64,000 nt of DNA from Chitinophaga sp. YR573. Its GTDB lineage: Bacteria > Bacteroidota > Bacteroidia > Chitinophagales > Chitinophagaceae. The stretch covers positions 4,766,364 to 4,830,363 of the forward strand of contig NZ_FOJF01000001.1 of the NCBI RefSeq assembly GCF_900110995.1. The letters run 5' to 3'. The notes beneath the pieces are model-generated. The model made no database searches. It was not told where the DNA came from and was given only the letters and a program-made list of their open reading frames with translations. Position numbers and translations under genes: made by a program. Positions 27,676 through 36,427 of the stretch are shown here, piece by piece (position 1 is the first letter of the stretch; every line of letters begins with the position of its first letter).

Positions 27676-27706
27676 AAGTTTAGCTTCAGTTGTATAAAGG
27701 CATCTT

Positions 27707-28273
27707 TTAAGCCTTCTTATAATGCATGCATACTACTCCATTGGCGAAGGTCTTTGAGCTTACCAGTGCAAGCTGTATTGTTTCGGGTACATTTTTGAAA
27801 AGAGGCATACCCTTGCCCAGCACAACAGGGTTTACAAACAGCCAGAATTCATCTATTAAATCGTATTGTAACAATGAGTGTGTTGCTGAAGGGCTGCCAA
27901 ATATGAGTATCTCCTTACCGGTCTGTTGCTTTAGCGCTTTTATGCGTTGTTCTACATCTTCACTAATGAAAACAGTATTGGGTAACTGCTCCCCCTGCAT
28001 GCTCTTAGATAGCACAATTTTCTCTGCTTTCTTATACCAGGCGGCATGCTCAATGTCGTGCTTGCTGGCATTAGGTTGATCTGCAGCGGTAGGCCAATAA
28101 CCTTCCATCATTTGCCAGGTAACACGGCCATACAATGCGGTATCACTATCGTTGACACGGTCACCGACATGGTCAAATATCTCATCATCAACTTTTATCC
28201 AATCCATTTCGCCATTGAGACCGGCCACATATCCATCCAAAGAAACATGAAAAAACGAAACAAGTTTACGCAT
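27707..28273 (-). CDS. RibD C-terminal/dihydrofolate reductase-like protein
   Basis: Encodes 188 residues with the full family layout: MRKLVSFFHVSLDGYVAGLNGEMDW, DTALYGRVTWQMMEGYWP, KIVLSKS, and EILIFGSPSATHSLLQYDLIDEFWLFVNPVVLGKG. NADPH-dependent reductase of unknown substrate. A paralogue of the same length is at 17555-18121. Likely first gene of a two-gene operon with the AlkD-like gene. Confidence 0.87.
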   Translation of the reverse strand: MRKLVSFFHVSLDGYVAGLNGEMDWIKVDDEIFDHVGDRVNDSDTALYGRVTWQMMEGYWPTAADQPNASKHDIEHAAWYKKAEKIVLSKSMQGEQLPNTVFISEDVEQRIKALKQQTGKEILIFGSPSATHSLLQYDLIDEFWLFVNPVVLGKGMPLFKNVPETIQLALVSSKTFANGVVCMHYKKA

Positions 28274-28300
28274 ATGCTCCTGGTTATAGGTTAATTATAA

Positions 28301-28459
28301 TTATTTGTAAGCAAACTTACGACTCGCATCTGACTTGAACAATGGCCAATTGGGACAATCATAAGGGCTGTTTAAGTCATAATTAGCAAATCCTATAACA
28401 CTCCATACAGCGCTATTAAAGGTCATTACCTTACTATTAGCAGTTGTGCTCTGCCCTGA
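28301..28459 (-). pseudogene. Decayed coding remnant upstream of the RibD-type gene
   Basis: An open 53-codon minus-strand stretch ends ..PYDCPNWPLFKSDASRKFAYK-stop, preceded by a stop and without a start codon. Composition (W, C, P, Y) is protein-like; family not recognised. The rest of the 456-bp gap holds one strong hairpin and nothing else clear. Confidence 0.35.
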
Positions 28460-28544
28460 TCATTGCTTATTTCCGTCAAGACTTCATTAATGATGTCGTT
28501 AGTTTACTTTTTATCTTGTATAAGCCATATGGAGAAGTGAAGAT

Positions 28545-28591
28545 AATTTAAATAACAAACCCGCTACTAGAGCGGGTTTGTTATTTAAATT
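28545..28591. terminator. Long terminator-type hairpin
   Basis: Perfect 21-bp stem with 5-nt loop whose top is CCCGCT / AGCGGG. It lies 139 bp beyond the stop of the minus-strand gene at 28730 and reads equally on both strands. The following AGTGC resembles the first bases of the terminator-linked repeat, which is otherwise absent here. Confidence 0.7.
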
Positions 28592-28729
28592 AGTGCTGTT
28601 AAATGTATTTTTTAGCTTTTAAAGGACTTTTTTTATTGTTTAATAAATCCTCTGCAATAGATATCATACTTCCATTATGAGAACCACCCGAAAAGCTCTA
28701 AATATTTTCTTCAGAAAACTCATAAAATA

Positions 28730-29428
28730 TTAGGCCGTAATTAAATTAGAAAACCTGGATCTTAATTCCTTTAAAAATTGCTCCCCAACCACTTGATACT
28801 TTGCTCTGATTTGAAGTTGTTTTTTTAGATTCAACATATCCATAGGATTTACAACATATCTTAATCTATCGTGAATTTCAAGCGATAATTGCTGCCCGTC
28901 AATATCAAACGTGATTAGATGAACTTTTGGCAGATATTCTTCTGCTTGTTTTGCATAAAGTCCAAGTTGAGCTTTTAATAATCCGCCATCTTTCAATTGG
29001 GCTTTTTCTATGCGAAAATTATCAAAGATTAAATGCTCTTCTAATTCACCTATAGTATCAGTTGTGAAAAAATGCAGATCTTTACCACTTAAAACCCAAA
29101 AAGCGTCGGTTTCTATACGGTGAAGCTTTACCCCGAAACCTGACAATGCTACATTTTTCAGGCCATCACCTATTAATTTTTGAACTTTATTTGCTGTGCT
29201 TTGAGGTATAGATGCAGAACTGAAAGCATCAATTACTTTACCGTTCATCCAATCTTTAAGAAAAGAAAAATCCTGATTTAATAACTCATTTTTGTAGGAA
29301 GAATAATTCCCGCGTTCCTGCTCGATATTTATTTCAGTTTTTGCAGATTTGTGACGGTTGTTCATTATTACCATAAACACTATGCCTGCAATAACTAATA
29401 CTACCGGAATAAAGAATAAAGGGTTCAT
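28730..29428 (-). CDS. Membrane-anchored protein of unknown function
   Basis: Encodes 232 residues. One N-terminal transmembrane helix (about 4-22, FFIPVVLVIAGIVFMVIM) followed by a soluble 200-residue domain with mixed alpha/beta character (VALSGFGVKLHRIETDAFWVLSGKDLHFF; VHLITFDIDGQQLSLEI). No family recognised. It is 28 bp downstream of the next gene on the same strand, so the pair probably forms an operon encoding two small membrane proteins. Confidence 0.55.
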   Translation of the reverse strand: MNPLFFIPVVLVIAGIVFMVIMNNRHKSAKTEINIEQERGNYSSYKNELLNQDFSFLKDWMNGKVIDAFSSASIPQSTANKVQKLIGDGLKNVALSGFGVKLHRIETDAFWVLSGKDLHFFTTDTIGELEEHLIFDNFRIEKAQLKDGGLLKAQLGLYAKQAEEYLPKVHLITFDIDGQQLSLEIHDRLRYVVNPMDMLNLKKQLQIRAKYQVVGEQFLKELRSRFSNLITA

Positions 29429-29456
29429 AATTTATGAAAGTAATTTTAAGCTTAAT

Positions 29457-29912
29457 TTATATGTTCGTAGGTTCTACTTTTTCTTTTTTTGAAGGAATAG
29501 CCCCCCAGATTAATAATCCAATAATCAATATCGCAACTATTTTACCTCCATATTTTGTATAAAAAGGTAATTTATTGAGATCTTCTTTATTTACCTTTTG
29601 TGATGCTAAAATTGCATCTATCTCGTTTTGAGGTATATCATAAAAGGTTTCTGTTTGTTCATCAAAACCAACCAGTTTTGGTTCTTCTATGATGTATAAT
29701 GGAAGCAAATAAGCAATGTTGAATTCTTTATGAAGTGTAGCCAGATCAAAAAAATTGCCGTCTTTTAATTTAAATTCATCGGTATCAGGTAAGTCAAGCA
29801 CTTTGTTTAATACTTCTCTTTCTCCTAAAGGAATTTTAATTTTTGAAAAAACAGATGTTGAGGAAAACACAATTAATAAAGCGATAAAAATTGAACGAGG
29901 TAAGGAAATCAT
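29457..29912 (-). CDS. Small membrane protein with signal sequence, unknown
   Basis: Encodes 151 residues: an N-terminal signal peptide (about 1-23, ending SVFSK), a charged acidic middle, a transmembrane helix near 125-142 (GGKIVAILIIGLLIWGAI) and a short basic tail. The topology suggests a periplasmic domain with a C-terminal anchor. Function unknown. Probably first gene of the pair with the 232-residue membrane protein. Confidence 0.55.
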   Translation of the reverse strand: MISLPRSIFIALLIVFSSTSVFSKIKIPLGEREVLNKVLDLPDTDEFKLKDGNFFDLATLHKEFNIAYLLPLYIIEEPKLVGFDEQTETFYDIPQNEIDAILASQKVNKEDLNKLPFYTKYGGKIVAILIIGLLIWGAIPSKKEKVEPTNI

Positions 29913-30130
29913 ACTAATTTGAATTTTATGTTATTTATAGGTTGTTAACTTTAAGACAGATAGGCTGTCATTTAATTTCGGTGTAATAATACACTTTTTA
30001 GTTTAAATATTAAGAAATAAGCTTATTTATTATAATGTTCCCCGGCTGGAAGTATATCTATTTAGTGTCTCTAATCGATAAGACACATCAACAGGTATTC
30101 AGATTCTAAGAAGTATTGTTAAGAAAAGGG

Positions 30131-30223
30131 ATTGAACAGGTATTGATAAGGTTCATCCTACGTTCATCCTTCGTTCCGAACGTAGGATAAACGTAGGATG
30201 AACCTTATCAATACCTGTTCAAT
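30131..30223. repeat. 93-bp near-perfect palindrome (REP/MITE-like)
   Basis: Centred on base 30177, 44 of 46 positions pair between the arms 30131-30176 and 30178-30223. Each arm contains two tandem 11-mers of the type TTCATCCTACG. It stands in a 474-bp gap between a minus-strand and a plus-strand gene, without a T-run, so it is not a simple terminator. Rest of the gap: nothing clear. Confidence 0.85.
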
Positions 30224-30386
30224 TCTACTTTATATAGGGTCTTATTATAATCTGTGAAGGTGTATCATACCATTCATGTATCATTTTTAGCTTCGTCACG
30301 TAGTAATTCCAGGCTCTCCATGTATTTTTTCTAATAATGAAATGAAATTCCGCTTATCATTGCTGTAATGATTAAAACATAATTTT

Positions 30387-30938
30387 ATGGCAATATTGAT
30401 TGATAATGTACTTATAAAAGGACTTTCCGGATCTATAGGTAATATGACCTTTCGCCAGAGAGGGGGAGAGACCATCGTTAGCAAAAGACGCAGAGCTGCC
30501 AGTGTACCAGCTACTGAAATACAAATGAAGAACCAGGAACAGTTCAGGGCAGCTACAATGTATGCAAAAACAGTTATTAAAGATCCTGTTATAAAAGCAT
30601 TATATGATACTGTTGCTACAGGCGGACAAACAGCGTATAATGTTGCTTTCTCAGACGCATTTAAAGGGCCTGAAATTAAGTCGGTCAGTATTGATGAATA
30701 TCACGGACAACCCGGAGATCTCATTTTGATAAAAGCAGATAAATTACTTGTTCTGAAGATGGATGTGATGATAGTAAATGCGGATGGTGTAGTAATAGAA
30801 GAAGGACAGGCTACTGTTGCAGGCAAAGCCTGGAAATATACAGTTAGTATGCTGAATGAAGCGGTTCATGGATCAAAGATTATTGTAACAGCGATAAACA
30901 GACCAGGAATAGTGGTAAAGAAGGAAGTGACTTTGTAA
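30387..30938 (+). CDS. Bacteroidota-type protein of unknown function
   Basis: Encodes 183 residues. The N-terminal 60 residues have the pattern I.GLSGSIGNMTFRQRGGETIVSKRR...., a glycine- and arginine-rich start that recurs in uncharacterised Bacteroidota proteins, followed by a helix FRAATMYAKTVIKDPVIKALYD. The C-terminal 90 residues look like an Ig-like beta domain. No signal peptide or transmembrane segment. Stand-alone gene next to the 93-bp palindrome. Confidence 0.6.
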   Translation: MAILIDNVLIKGLSGSIGNMTFRQRGGETIVSKRRRAASVPATEIQMKNQEQFRAATMYAKTVIKDPVIKALYDTVATGGQTAYNVAFSDAFKGPEIKSVSIDEYHGQPGDLILIKADKLLVLKMDVMIVNADGVVIEEGQATVAGKAWKYTVSMLNEAVHGSKIIVTAINRPGIVVKKEVTL

Positions 30939-31026
30939 GACCTTATGGTATTTTCAGGACAGACTTACTGGTAAATCGTTGGGATATACCTTAATATTCG
31001 TAAATTGATAATACAATTTAGCGCTA

Positions 31027-31953
31027 TTGAAAAACCTGATAAAGACTATTGGCAATATTATCTTTTCTGCTATCACCCGCCTGGCATTGTGTGTCTGGCT
31101 GCTTTTTGCGAATCCAATGTCTGTTACTTTCAGCTGTCTTATATTGATCATCTTTTGCATCCCGCTGCTGAGATATCTTCTGCATAAAACTGCAGGTACA
31201 AGAATGGATCATCCTTTTTCCAACAGCTCCCCCAGAGGAGGAATGACTCGTTTTGTGCTATTTTCGGCTTCGCTCATTGTATACTTTTTTGCAATTCCTC
31301 ATGTATTTTCCGTTTATAATATTTCCTTACCGGGTTATTTATTGGTCGTTGGACTGTCTATAGTAGCAGCATATGCTGTGTTTTGGAGAATACAACAGAG
31401 ACCTGATCAGTCACAAAGGAATGAGAATGTTTTACTAATGACCATGGCCTTTTATACGCTTCCGTTTTTAGCGGGTATTAACTATGCCTTTGATCTTTCC
31501 CGTCCGGCGATCACAAAATATTATGTTACCGATACGGAGACGCAGACTTTTGCATATCATTCAGATCCTGCAGAAGGGGAGAGCGAGATCACTTTATATT
31601 ATTTGTACCTGTTGCCTGCTGATAGTATTATTGTGCCACCCCACTGGATGGAGGTGAGTGAGGAGCATTATAAAAATACAGGAGTTGACTGGAGCTGTGT
31701 GAAAGCCAATATAAATTGTTCCAATTGCATGCTCCTGGGCATGGAAAGAAGAGTCAAAAGCGTAGAAGCAGCTTCATTCAGACAGCGTAATAACATAGAG
31801 GCGACTTATCACTTGCAGGTACTAAAAACGAATGCCCGGGTTTTCAGACGGGAATTCGAGTACGGGGTATATAAACGCTTTGCGGAGGGTGACTACCTAC
31901 ACCTCAAAGATCATCATGGTCTGCTGGGGTTTCGATGGTACAGCTATCAATAA
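31027..31953 (+). CDS. Multipass membrane protein of unknown function
   Basis: Encodes 308 residues from TTG; no ATG exists between the upstream in-frame stop (31009) and codon 31, so the start is uncertain. About five hydrophobic helices occupy residues 10-150, followed by a soluble domain with SNCMLLGME and an ending EGDYLHLKDHHGLLGFRWY. Inner-membrane, C-terminal domain of unknown function. The stop lies 39 bp before the esterase ATG, possibly co-transcribed. Confidence 0.5.
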   Translation: MKNLIKTIGNIIFSAITRLALCVWLLFANPMSVTFSCLILIIFCIPLLRYLLHKTAGTRMDHPFSNSSPRGGMTRFVLFSASLIVYFFAIPHVFSVYNISLPGYLLVVGLSIVAAYAVFWRIQQRPDQSQRNENVLLMTMAFYTLPFLAGINYAFDLSRPAITKYYVTDTETQTFAYHSDPAEGESEITLYYLYLLPADSIIVPPHWMEVSEEHYKNTGVDWSCVKANINCSNCMLLGMERRVKSVEAASFRQRNNIEATYHLQVLKTNARVFRREFEYGVYKRFAEGDYLHLKDHHGLLGFRWYSYQ

Positions 31954-31991
31954 CTATTGAAATCTTCAATCACATATTTAATAGTAACCAT

Positions 31992-33059
31992 ATGAAAAAA
32001 TGCATGACTCATTTTGCTGTTGCATTGTTCTCTATATTAACTGTTTCCCCTTTAAATAATTTTGCGCAGCAAAAACAAGATGCTAAAGGCGCTGTTCAGC
32101 GAATCAAAATTCACAGCAAATTGCTGGAAGGTAATCTTAGTGGCGATAGTGCTGACCGTTATGTCTCTGTTTACCTACCTGCCAATTATAGTAACAATGT
32201 AAATAAGCGTTATCCTGTAGTTTACTTTCTTCATGGCTATACAGATGATGATGCGAAATTTTATGGTTTCAAAAAACACTGGATGGTATTATCAACCATT
32301 TTAGATACTGTGTTTGCACAAGATCCGGCTCATGAAATGATTGTTGTTACTCCTGATGCCTATACGCTTTTTCAAGGAAGTATGTATTCTAATTCAATAA
32401 CAACAGGGAATTGGGAAGATTTTGTTGGCAAGGACCTTGTGAGCTATATTGATAGTCATTACCGTACCATTGCTCAAAAAGAAAGCAGGGGCTTATGCGG
32501 TCACTCTATGGGTGGTTATGGAGCATTGCGGATTGGAGAAAAGAATCCCGATGTGTTTTCTGCGGTATATCTGTTAAGTCCTTGTTGCTTAAGTTCGTCT
32601 TCAACGTTATCCGGGGAAACTGTACCAGCACCCTTTTTGCGTGCAGAAAGTATTAAGACAACAGAAGAATTTCAAAAAGCCGATTTCTTTACTAAAGCAC
32701 TCTTTGCTTCAGCAGCAGCCTGGTCGCCCAATCCCATGAATCCTCCGTTTTATCTTGATCTTCCGGTAAAGGATGGAAAGTTACAGCCACAAGTGTTGCA
32801 AAAATGGGATGCCAATCGTCCTCTGAATAACTTAGATCAATATATCTATAACATCAAGAAGCTAAGGGCCATTGGTTTTGATGCGGGAGATAAAGACATA
32901 GATATTGCTGAGAGCATTAAAACACTGGATAAGGAGCTAAGCAGATACGGTATTCAACATTCCTTCGAAATTTATGAAGGTGACCATATTAATCGTGTTG
33001 CTAAAAGGATTGAAAAGAAAATGTTGCAATTTTTTGAGGAAAATTTGTCGTTTAAGTAG
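31992..33059 (+). CDS. Secreted esterase D/Fes-type alpha/beta hydrolase
   Basis: Encodes 355 residues from the ATG at 31992, which begins the signal peptide MKKCMTHFAVALFSILTV ending NFAQQ. The enzyme core shows RYPVVYFLHGYTDDD (oxyanion strand), the nucleophile elbow CGHSMGGYGALR with the catalytic Ser, and a late His in YEGDHINRVAKR; these match the esterase (D-type/feruloyl-like) family. Periplasmic or secreted; probably cleaves acyl or carbohydrate esters. Confidence 0.82.
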   Translation: MKKCMTHFAVALFSILTVSPLNNFAQQKQDAKGAVQRIKIHSKLLEGNLSGDSADRYVSVYLPANYSNNVNKRYPVVYFLHGYTDDDAKFYGFKKHWMVLSTILDTVFAQDPAHEMIVVTPDAYTLFQGSMYSNSITTGNWEDFVGKDLVSYIDSHYRTIAQKESRGLCGHSMGGYGALRIGEKNPDVFSAVYLLSPCCLSSSSTLSGETVPAPFLRAESIKTTEEFQKADFFTKALFASAAAWSPNPMNPPFYLDLPVKDGKLQPQVLQKWDANRPLNNLDQYIYNIKKLRAIGFDAGDKDIDIAESIKTLDKELSRYGIQHSFEIYEGDHINRVAKRIEKKMLQFFEENLSFK

Positions 33060-33222
33060 GGGACAAAATCCAATAGCATGGTATCTGCCACTGTCCACCA
33101 GACTCTCCGGAATATAAATCGGATAACAGCAGCAATTGTTATGGGTATCGTTGATTCAGGTTATTATCATCATACATAAATCCATAGCGAATCACTTCAG
33201 TAAATCTTTCAAAAAAATCATC

Positions 33223-33804
33223 ATGTTAAACAAAAACCGATCTTCCCGGAGACATACATGGAAATACCTGTTGATCGTTCCGGCCCTTATTATTACAGCA
33301 GGTTTGTTATCGGCGTCTAACCCACCTCTTGTAAAGGTAAATGGAGAAAAATACATACAAACAGCTAATGGGAATACCTATGTTATTCTTACTCCACATA
33401 ACTGGGGTAGCTTAATAACAGACAGCCTTTATAAAAAACGTTTCCCGGGTGGAGCAGAGGCTTTTACTAAATTTGTATCGAAGAATATTCGTTATCCACG
33501 TGTTGCTCAGGAAGCAAACGCAAGTGGAGTAGTGACGGCCCAATTCCAGTTATCTCCGGATGGAAGTGTTAAAGGTGTAAAAGTAATTAATGCGGCTCGA
33601 AAAGAGATGGGAGAAGAGGTAGAACGTTTATTGAATACCCTGCCTAAATTTGATGCAGCGCCTTCAGGGAAGACAGAAACGATTTTATTTACCGTTGTGT
33701 TTTTAATGAGAGATGAATATGACAAACATACAGAACCTGATTTGAGTAAGGTGAAAGCAGACATATTAGTAGTCGGCTATGGCGTAATGCATAAACAGCA
33801 ATAG
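33223..33804 (+). CDS. TonB C-terminal protein, truncated BlaR1/M56 relic
   Basis: Encodes 193 residues from the ATG at 33223. One transmembrane helix (WKYLLIVPALIITAGLL) then a periplasmic linker and a TonB_C domain (PRVAQEANASGVVTAQFQLSPDGSVKGVKVI...LFTVVFLM). MLNKNRSSRRHTWKYLLIVPA is the sequence that in Bacteroidota M56/BlaR1 peptidases joins the protease region to the last helix. The frame is open upstream to a TTG at 33136 and still reads IANHFSKSFKKII, typical of BlaR1, but the peptidase itself is missing. Either an N-terminally truncated gene or a minimal energy transducer. Confidence 0.65.
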   Translation: MLNKNRSSRRHTWKYLLIVPALIITAGLLSASNPPLVKVNGEKYIQTANGNTYVILTPHNWGSLITDSLYKKRFPGGAEAFTKFVSKNIRYPRVAQEANASGVVTAQFQLSPDGSVKGVKVINAARKEMGEEVERLLNTLPKFDAAPSGKTETILFTVVFLMRDEYDKHTEPDLSKVKADILVVGYGVMHKQQ

Positions 33805-33889
33805 AATGGATGGTTACAAAAGGGAGTTTTGAGTGTAATAGAATTAATTCGTTTAAATCATCTTTCCAAAAACGATTTTTCATATTGAA

Positions 33890-34573
33890 TCAATGATTAT
33901 CAAAGGTGTATTTCTCCGGGCATGCAGAAGTAGGGTTTTTCAGGTATCGAATCAACATTTGATAAGGTTCCATCAAAGATTGATATGAAGAGCAATCTAC
34001 TTCTTTGTTTGATATGTTTTCCGGAGTCGTTTTTATTTGAGCGGCAGAATGTATCTCATAAGATTTTTGCAGGCATTTTACAGGCTGTTGGTTTACAATG
34101 TATGTTCGTTTTTCGTTAATCCTATCCACAGTTGCCGGCCCTCCATTTGCTTCGAAAGACCAGGCTCCATCTTCTGTATAAACAAAAAACAGTGTACTGT
34201 CTTTTATGAAATATTGTTCAACTACACCAGAATGATCGCCCTCTGAATAGTCGTAGTCGATCATGCGTAGCTTTCCTTGTTCATAAAAGTAGATCATAGT
34301 TCCATGGTTTTCTTCGCACGAATACGTGAAGGATACTGAATCTAATCTTCCATTTCCCCGCTGGGTAATAATATATAAATAGGCTTTTTTTATTTCTTTT
34401 ATATCGGTAGGTATTCCTTTAACGTCTTCAGGAGGGGAATCTGGAGTATTAGAATCAACAGATGCTAGTGTTATACGATCTGGCTGCTTTTGTAGGTTGG
34501 CCGTAGGCATTTTGGGTTTACATGAGGTAACTAGCATGTAGACCATTAGGGGATATAGGCAATAGTTATTCAT
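33890..34573 (-). CDS. Lipoprotein of unknown function
   Basis: Encodes 227 residues with a signal peptide and lipobox VTSC (Cys at 18). The mature part contains TQRGNGRLDSVSFTYSCEENHGTMIYFYEQGKLRMIDYDYSEGD-type strands followed by YFIKDSTLFFVYTEDGAWSFE, a beta-rich layout seen in small Bacteroidota lipoproteins that carry toggled text-like repeats. No domain assigned. Periplasmic or outer-membrane anchored. Confidence 0.6.
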   Translation of the reverse strand: MNNYCLYPLMVYMLVTSCKPKMPTANLQKQPDRITLASVDSNTPDSPPEDVKGIPTDIKEIKKAYLYIITQRGNGRLDSVSFTYSCEENHGTMIYFYEQGKLRMIDYDYSEGDHSGVVEQYFIKDSTLFFVYTEDGAWSFEANGGPATVDRINEKRTYIVNQQPVKCLQKSYEIHSAAQIKTTPENISNKEVDCSSYQSLMEPYQMLIRYLKNPTSACPEKYTFDNH

Positions 34574-34727
34574 AGTATAGCTAATATAGTCATTAAATAA
34601 AAAAGGGATGACTTAAAACAAAAACGCAGGAGTTATTAATTCTGAGGTTTACTTCCGCATCGCTGCTTCAGGGTAAATCCAAATAAGTACGGGCAAGTAC
34701 GAGGGCAAACAAATTACCATTACAAGT

Positions 34728-35309
34728 CTAATTCTTTGGCATGGAAGATATAGCCTTTTCTATGATATCAAGCATTTGACTTAGCTCATCAGGTTCTTCA
34801 CGTTTAACGGGTTGGCTATAGCACTGACATCCTGGTGACAGGCTGTCTGTAATGCAATATTCCCAGATCCCGCCCAACGCCAGTTTTGGCTTTTTTTCGA
34901 ATTTTTTCCCCCGCCGTACCAGCTTTATAGTATCAGTATCATCAATAATGAAGGTCTGTTTATACGTTGGTTTATACATGAGGTAGCGGTTTTCAACCAT
35001 TGCTTGTTGATTTCCCTTAAGAACGAATGAATACGTTCTTGCTACTGTATCCAGGGAAAGTATAGGAATGAATTTTATATCCTCATCAATGTCGCCAGAT
35101 TCAAGGTTGTAAATCTTTATAGAATCCGCTTTGCCCGTTTTAAGTCGTCCCTGACCTTCACCCGGGAATATGAATTTGGGTGGATAAATGACTTTAATTT
35201 TCTTATCGGTAGTGGTTTTATTGGAGATGGCGACCATTGCGGCGCGTTCACAGGATAGTGAGCAAATGGCGGAGAGTAATGCAACTGATATGAGGGATTT
35301 AACTGCCAT
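34728..35309 (-). CDS. Lipoprotein of unknown function
   Basis: Encodes 193 residues. Signal peptide with lipobox CSLSC (Cys at about 20). The mature domain is beta-rich with a basic patch (RRGKKFEKKPKL) and two cysteines in SPGCQCYS. No family recognised. Same strand as the neighbouring lipoprotein gene but 154 bp apart, so probably a separate unit. Confidence 0.55.
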   Translation of the reverse strand: MAVKSLISVALLSAICSLSCERAAMVAISNKTTTDKKIKVIYPPKFIFPGEGQGRLKTGKADSIKIYNLESGDIDEDIKFIPILSLDTVARTYSFVLKGNQQAMVENRYLMYKPTYKQTFIIDDTDTIKLVRRGKKFEKKPKLALGGIWEYCITDSLSPGCQCYSQPVKREEPDELSQMLDIIEKAISSMPKN

Positions 35310-35511
35310 AGTCCGTCATGGATATTTACCATCCATCTATATATAAATTTACATAATTTTCTCTTTCATTGGCATTAAGTAAAAACACATCGCCAGATGT
35401 CTCTCAGGAAGGGGTGTTTTAAATTACTGGACTGATGAAACTCGACCCTAAAAACTATTCCTGTATAATGATTTAGATATTAGTTTATAAAAAATGAAGT
35501 TAGTCAGAAAT

Positions 35512-35547
35512 GAAAAAGGCTTTAAGTCGTTGAACTTAAAGTCTTTT
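35512..35547. terminator. Orphan terminator-type hairpin
   Basis: AAGGCTTTAAG / CTTAAAGTCTT stem followed by a T-rich tail. No gene ends immediately before it on the + strand, so its gene may have been lost. The surrounding gap 35310-35831 otherwise holds a repeat copy only. Confidence 0.5.
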
Positions 35548-35556
35548 CTTTTTTGG

Positions 35557-35587
35557 GTGCCCAGTAGCAGAGCATTTTCGAACCAAG
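35557..35587 (+). repeat. Terminator-linked repeat, copy 2
   Basis: GTGCCCAGTAGCAG, spacer, TTTTCGAACCAAG, 9 bp after a hairpin; same strand as the other copies. Confidence 0.65.
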
Positions 35588-35831
35588 TCGTATTGATTGT
35601 TAAAGGTTTGGAGAAATGGATTGTATTATGAAGTAATTTATACTTAAGATCTAAGTTAGGTTGAGATAGGGGAGCACTATAACTCCCGATCTGGAAAGTG
35701 AGTTTGTAAAACTACCAGGTAGTTGGTATTTTTACAGCTTCGGGGATTAAATGCCTGGCAAAAGTAAACATCAGACGCTACTATTTAGTCTGCTTGTACA
35801 GCACTCATTTAATTCCTTTTAACTAAATCTT

Positions 35832-36197
35832 ATGAAGATGTACAAACTATTATGTGGATTTCTACTGCTTTTCTGTCTGCAAACCAAAGCACAATCCAAA
35901 GATTCATTGAATGTAAAGCTGGCTGAAGCCAAACGTGAGGTATTGGCGAATGTCGTTATTAACGACAACGCGAATAAGGCGTTTGATGGCTTAACGCAGA
36001 AAGCAACAGAGGCGTACCAGCATGATGGATCAAGTAAAAATCTGGCTAAGATCCTTGAACGCTATCGGACATTGTTAACAGAAATCAAAGGTGCACAGAC
36101 GCCTAAAGCCAACAATACTGAAGAGTTTGAAGTTAGCTACGAATCTATCAAAAAAGCTAAGTTGAAACTCTGCCCTCTTTATCCTTTTTGCGATTAA
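35832..36197 (+). CDS. Small secreted protein of unknown function
   Basis: Encodes 121 residues. Signal peptide MKMYKLLCGFLLLFCLQTKAQ, then a charged, mostly helical mature part of about 100 residues ending with two cysteines (CPLYPFC). No domain recognised. Followed by a very strong terminator. Confidence 0.6.
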   Translation: MKMYKLLCGFLLLFCLQTKAQSKDSLNVKLAEAKREVLANVVINDNANKAFDGLTQKATEAYQHDGSSKNLAKILERYRTLLTEIKGAQTPKANNTEEFEVSYESIKKAKLKLCPLYPFCD

Positions 36198-36345
36198 GTT
36201 GTAATAGCTCTGATTTGCGTCGACAGTCAGTTACCAATCAGTTCAAACAATGGTTATGTCATAGAAAAATAAATTGGCTTATTGACCATTGATCGAACCA
36301 ATATGGACTTGAAAATGAGATACTTACAAAATAAAGTAAAATAGC

Positions 36346-36388
36346 TTAAAACACAAAACCCGCTCTTAGAGCGGGTTTTGTGTTTTAA
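36346..36388. terminator. Perfect 20-bp terminator hairpin
   Basis: Arms 36346-36365 and 36369-36388 pair perfectly with a 3-nt loop; the top of the stem is CCCGCTC / GAGCGGG. Serves the small secreted protein gene on + and can serve the MBL gene on -. Confidence 0.85.
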
Positions 36389-36420
36389 GTGCCCGGTAAC
36401 GGAGCGTTTTCGAACCAAAT
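36389..36420 (+). repeat. Terminator-linked repeat, copy 3
   Basis: GTGCCCGGTAACGG then TTTTCGAACCAAAT, directly abutting the hairpin and ending 8 bp before the MBL gene stop. Confidence 0.7.
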
Positions 36421-36427
36421 AGTTTTA

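Noticed and set aside
30131..30223. Ordinary transcription terminator
   Set aside because: It is far longer than a terminator stem, lacks a T-run and no gene ends next to it.
36389..36420. tRNA 3' half suggested by GGTTCGAA on the minus strand of the repeat copies
   Set aside because: No acceptor or anticodon stem can be built, and the T-arm stem does not pair in most copies.
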